The position numbers and the translations under genes were made by a program. DNA of 16,459 bases from positions 1 to 16,459 of the forward strand of contig JAGBTW010000016.1 of assembly GCA_017631135.1 (NCBI GenBank), given 5' to 3'. The DNA comes from Alistipes sp. (lineage in GTDB: Bacteria > Bacteroidota > Bacteroidia > Bacteroidales > Rikenellaceae). Every line of letters begins with the position of its first letter. The stretch's first letter is position 1. Under the pieces are notes generated by a model. The model saw only the letters and a list, made by a program, of their open reading frames with translations, was not told the DNA's origin and ran no database searches. Positions 13,717-16,459 of this stretch are shown here, in pieces.

Positions 13717-15732
13717 ATGACAGATTTTCAGAAAGATATATTAGCGGGTATTCCCGATTCATTGCCCGCGCCCAAGGCGTATGACCCCAACGCCAACCAT
13801 GCACCCAAGCGCAAGGATATTCTCTCGGACCAGGAGAAGAAGCTCGCCTTGGCAAATGCCCTTCGCTACTTCCCCGCGAAGCACCATGCCGAGCTCGCTC
13901 CCGAGTTCTTGGATGAGTTGAAGCGCTATGGTCGCATCTACATGTACCGCTTGCGCCCCGACTACGAGATGTATGCGCGCTCTATCGACGAGTACCCCGC
14001 ACGCTCGCGTCAGGCTGCAGCTATCATGCTCATGATTCAGAATAACCTCGATAAGGCAGTTGCGCAGCACCCCCACGAGCTTATCACATACGGTGGTAAC
14101 GGTGCGGTGTTCCAGAACTGGGCACAGTATCGCTTGGCTATGAAGTACTTGGCAGAGATGACCGACGAGCAGACACTCGTTATGTATTCGGGTCACCCCC
14201 TCGGTTTGTTCCCCTCGCACAAGGATGCGCCTCGCGTTATCGTAACCAACGGTATGGTCATCCCCAACCACTCATCGCAGGATGATTGGGAGCGTTTCAA
14301 CGCCCTTGGTGTGTCGCAGTATGGTCAGATGACAGCGGGTTCGTACATGTACATCGGCCCTCAGGGCATCGTGCACGGCACAACAATCACCGTGATGAAC
14401 GCTGCACGCAAGCGCATGAAGCCCGGACAGAAGGACTTGAAGGGTATGTTGTTTGTGACAGCGGGTCTTGGTGGTATGTCGGGTGCACAGCCCAAGGCGG
14501 GTAACATCTCGGGCGTTGTTAGCATCACTGCCGAGGTGAACATCGCTGCAGCCGAGAAGCGTCACAAGCAGGGTTGGGTAGACGAGTTGTACTCGTCACT
14601 CGACGAGCTTATTCCTCGCGTTAAGCAGGCTGTGGAGAACAAGGAGGTTATCTCGTTTGCATACGTTGGCAATGTCGTAGACCTCTGGGAGCGTCTTGCC
14701 GAGGAGGATATCAACGTAGACCTTGGCTCTGACCAGACATCGTTGCACAACCCATGGGCGGGTGGTTACTACCCCGTGGGCTACTCGTACGAGGAGTCTA
14801 ACCGCATGATGGCAGAGGAGCCCGAGCGCTTCCACGAGTGTGTGCGCGAGTCGTTGCGTCGCCATGTGGCTGCTGTAAACAAACTCACAGCGCGCGGTAT
14901 GTACTTCTTCGACTATGGAAACGCCTTCCTTTTGGAGTCGTCACGCGCAGGTGCTGACATCATGGCCGAGGATGGCAAGTTCCGCTATCCATCATACGTT
15001 CAGGATATTATGGGTCCCATGTTCTTCGACTATGGCTTCGGTCCATTCCGTTGGGTATGTACATCGGGCAAGGAGGAGGACCTCATAACTTCGGACCGCA
15101 TTGCAGCAGAGGTGTTGGACGAGATGTTAAAGGAGGCACCCGCAGAGATTCAGGGTCAGTTGGCAGACAACCTCCACTGGATTCGTGAGGCTATGCAGAA
15201 CAAGCTCGTCGTGGGCTCACAGGCTCGCATCCTCTATGCCGATTCGGAGGGTCGCACGCGCATCGCCTTGGCATTCAACGAGGCTATCAAGCGCGGCGAG
15301 ATTTCAGCGCCCATCGTGCTTGGTCGTGACCACCACGACGTGTCAGGTACAGACTCTCCATATCGTGAGACCTCGAATATTTATGACGGCTCGCAGTTCT
15401 GTGCCGATATGGCTGTTCACAACGTCATTGGTGACTCATTCCGCGGTGCAACGTGGGTATCTATCCACAACGGTGGTGGCGTAGGCTGGGGCGAGGTTAT
15501 GAACGGTGGCTTCGGTATGGTCATCGACGGCTCGGAGGACTCTGCACGCCACATCGAGGAGATGTTGTTGTGGGATGTGAACAACGGCATCGCACGTCGC
15601 AGCTGGGCGCGTAACGAGGGTGCTATGTTCGCCATCAAGCGCGAGATGGAGCGCACACCTGGTTTGAAGGTTACGCTTCCCAACCTCGCAGACATGGAGC
15701 TTATCAATAAGGTGTATAACGAGAATAAATAG
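13717..15732 (+). CDS. hutU: Urocanate hydratase (urocanase), long form
   Basis: HutU adds water to urocanate to give 4-imidazolone-5-propionate, using tightly bound NAD+ in the cytoplasm. The 671-residue product shows TYGGNGAVFQNWAQYRL (about 126-142), YSGHPLGLFPS, the NAD-binding GGLGGMSGAQPKAG, DQTSLHNPWAGGYYPVGY, and near the C-terminus GRDHHDVSGTDSPYRETSN and HNGGGVGWGEVMNGGFG. At 671 residues it is the long form, like animal UROC1 (about 676), not the roughly 555-residue Pseudomonas type. At the place of the Pseudomonas ARICW motif (Cys410) it reads ARILY (Leu506). hutH starts 7 bases after its stop, so the two are one transcript. Confidence 0.96.
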   Translation: MTDFQKDILAGIPDSLPAPKAYDPNANHAPKRKDILSDQEKKLALANALRYFPAKHHAELAPEFLDELKRYGRIYMYRLRPDYEMYARSIDEYPARSRQAAAIMLMIQNNLDKAVAQHPHELITYGGNGAVFQNWAQYRLAMKYLAEMTDEQTLVMYSGHPLGLFPSHKDAPRVIVTNGMVIPNHSSQDDWERFNALGVSQYGQMTAGSYMYIGPQGIVHGTTITVMNAARKRMKPGQKDLKGMLFVTAGLGGMSGAQPKAGNISGVVSITAEVNIAAAEKRHKQGWVDELYSSLDELIPRVKQAVENKEVISFAYVGNVVDLWERLAEEDINVDLGSDQTSLHNPWAGGYYPVGYSYEESNRMMAEEPERFHECVRESLRRHVAAVNKLTARGMYFFDYGNAFLLESSRAGADIMAEDGKFRYPSYVQDIMGPMFFDYGFGPFRWVCTSGKEEDLITSDRIAAEVLDEMLKEAPAEIQGQLADNLHWIREAMQNKLVVGSQARILYADSEGRTRIALAFNEAIKRGEISAPIVLGRDHHDVSGTDSPYRETSNIYDGSQFCADMAVHNVIGDSFRGATWVSIHNGGGVGWGEVMNGGFGMVIDGSEDSARHIEEMLLWDVNNGIARRSWARNEGAMFAIKREMERTPGLKVTLPNLADMELINKVYNENK

Positions 15733-15739
15733 GATAGTT

Positions 15740-16459
15740 ATGATTCATTATATTAGTGCCGAGCGTCTTACTATCGCTCGCGTAGAGGAGATATTGACAA
15801 AGGGTTACAAGTTGGCATTAAGCGAGGATGCAAAGCGTCGCATCAACCACTGCCGCGAGTACCTCGACCAAAAGACCAAGACCGTAGGTCGCCCCATATA
15901 TGGCGTAACCACAGGTTTTGGCTCATTGTGCAACATCTCTGTTGAGGAGGAGGGCTTGTCGCAGTTGCAGAAGAACTTGATGATGTCGCACGCTTGTGGT
16001 ACTGGTCAGCGTGTGCCCTCGGAGATTGCTCGCCTCATGATTTTGCTCAAGGTGCAGTCGCTCTCTTATGGTCACTCGGGCGTGCAGCTCGTGACCGTGG
16101 AGCGCCTCGTAGATATGTTTAACAACAACATCATCCCCGTGGTATACGAGCAGGGCTCGTTGGGTGCTTCGGGCGACCTCTCACCCTTGGCACACATGTG
16201 CTTGCCTCTGTTGGGCTTGGGTCATGTCGAGATTGACGGCGAGGTCGTTGAGGGTAGCGTGATGATGCAGAAGATGGGCTGGGAGCCTATCACTCTCTGC
16301 TCAAAGGAGGGTCTCGCGCTCTTGAATGGCACACAGTTCATGTCGGCATACGGCGTCTACTCGCTTATCAACGCACAGCGCTTGAGCAAGTGGGCTGACC
16401 ACATCGGCGCTATGTCGTTGGATGCCTTCGATGGTCGCATGGAGCCCTTTGAGCACAAC
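15740..16459 (+). CDS. hutH: Histidine ammonia-lyase, 5' part (cut by window end)
   Basis: HutH removes ammonia from L-histidine to form urocanate, the first step of the pathway and the substrate of the adjacent HutU. The first 240 codons are present and the frame stays open to the window end. The key feature is GSLGASGDLSPLAHM: Ala143-Ser144-Gly145 cyclise into the MIO electrophile, at almost the same residue numbers as in the Pseudomonas enzyme (142-144). YGVTTGFGSLCN with the active-site Tyr54 lies before it, and LLNGTQFMSAYG after it. The ATG at 15740 gives MIHYISAERLTI, a normal family start. The remaining half, about 260 residues, lies beyond the window. Confidence 0.95.
   Translation, partial: MIHYISAERLTIARVEEILTKGYKLALSEDAKRRINHCREYLDQKTKTVGRPIYGVTTGFGSLCNISVEEEGLSQLQKNLMMSHACGTGQRVPSEIARLMILLKVQSLSYGHSGVQLVTVERLVDMFNNNIIPVVYEQGSLGASGDLSPLAHMCLPLLGLGHVEIDGEVVEGSVMMQKMGWEPITLCSKEGLALLNGTQFMSAYGVYSLINAQRLSKWADHIGAMSLDAFDGRMEPFEHN

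Overview
The window looks like chromosomal DNA from a member of the Bacteroidales (Bacteroidota). Three things point there. Two candidate promoters have the Bacteroidota form (TTTG, about 20 bases, then TAnnTTTG). Gene leaders are A-rich and lack a clear Shine-Dalgarno. The gene set is long-form urocanase, fused FtcD, a Bacteroidetes-type UvrA and a GATC-specific restriction system. The backbone is fairly GC-rich (one sampled 60-base row is 58% GC), which would fit an Alistipes/Rikenellaceae relative, but genus is a guess. All credible genes are on the + strand.

Layout. 1-99 is the 3' end of dnaK. 100-629 is a long intergenic region with a terminator, a degenerate 60-base tandem duplication and small hairpins. 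630-3477 holds dapB (lysine/diaminopimelate synthesis), lepB (signal peptidase I) and a YigZ/IMPACT-family gene. 3485-6085 is an AT-rich three-gene restriction-modification cassette in the MboI order: Dam-like methylase, DpnII/MboI-type endonuclease, second methylase. 6134-10763 is uvrA, an M16 zinc protease and a class I O-methyltransferase, nearly fused end to end. 11070-11369 is a single Dabb-domain gene. 11702-16459 is histidine degradation: ftcD, hutU, and hutH cut by the window end. HutH makes urocanate, HutU makes imidazolonepropionate, and FtcD takes the formimino group of formiminoglutamate to tetrahydrofolate. hutI is not in the window.

The least ordinary signal is in the spacers. 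At the stop codons of dnaK, the O-methyltransferase, the Dabb gene and ftcD there is an inverted repeat whose outer arms are unique to each locus yet complementary to each other. The arms enclose cores shared between loci: AAGGGG/CCCCTT ends, a 91-base repeat in two copies, and a nested hairpin in two copies whose stems differ in sequence but keep pairing. This looks like a family of structured elements sited in, or forming, gene 3'-end hairpins. I do not recognise it as a named family.

A second signal is GATC depletion. I found only three GATC sites in about 13.9 kb of backbone but five in the 2.6-kb cassette, as expected if the host lineage has long lived with GATC-specific restriction.
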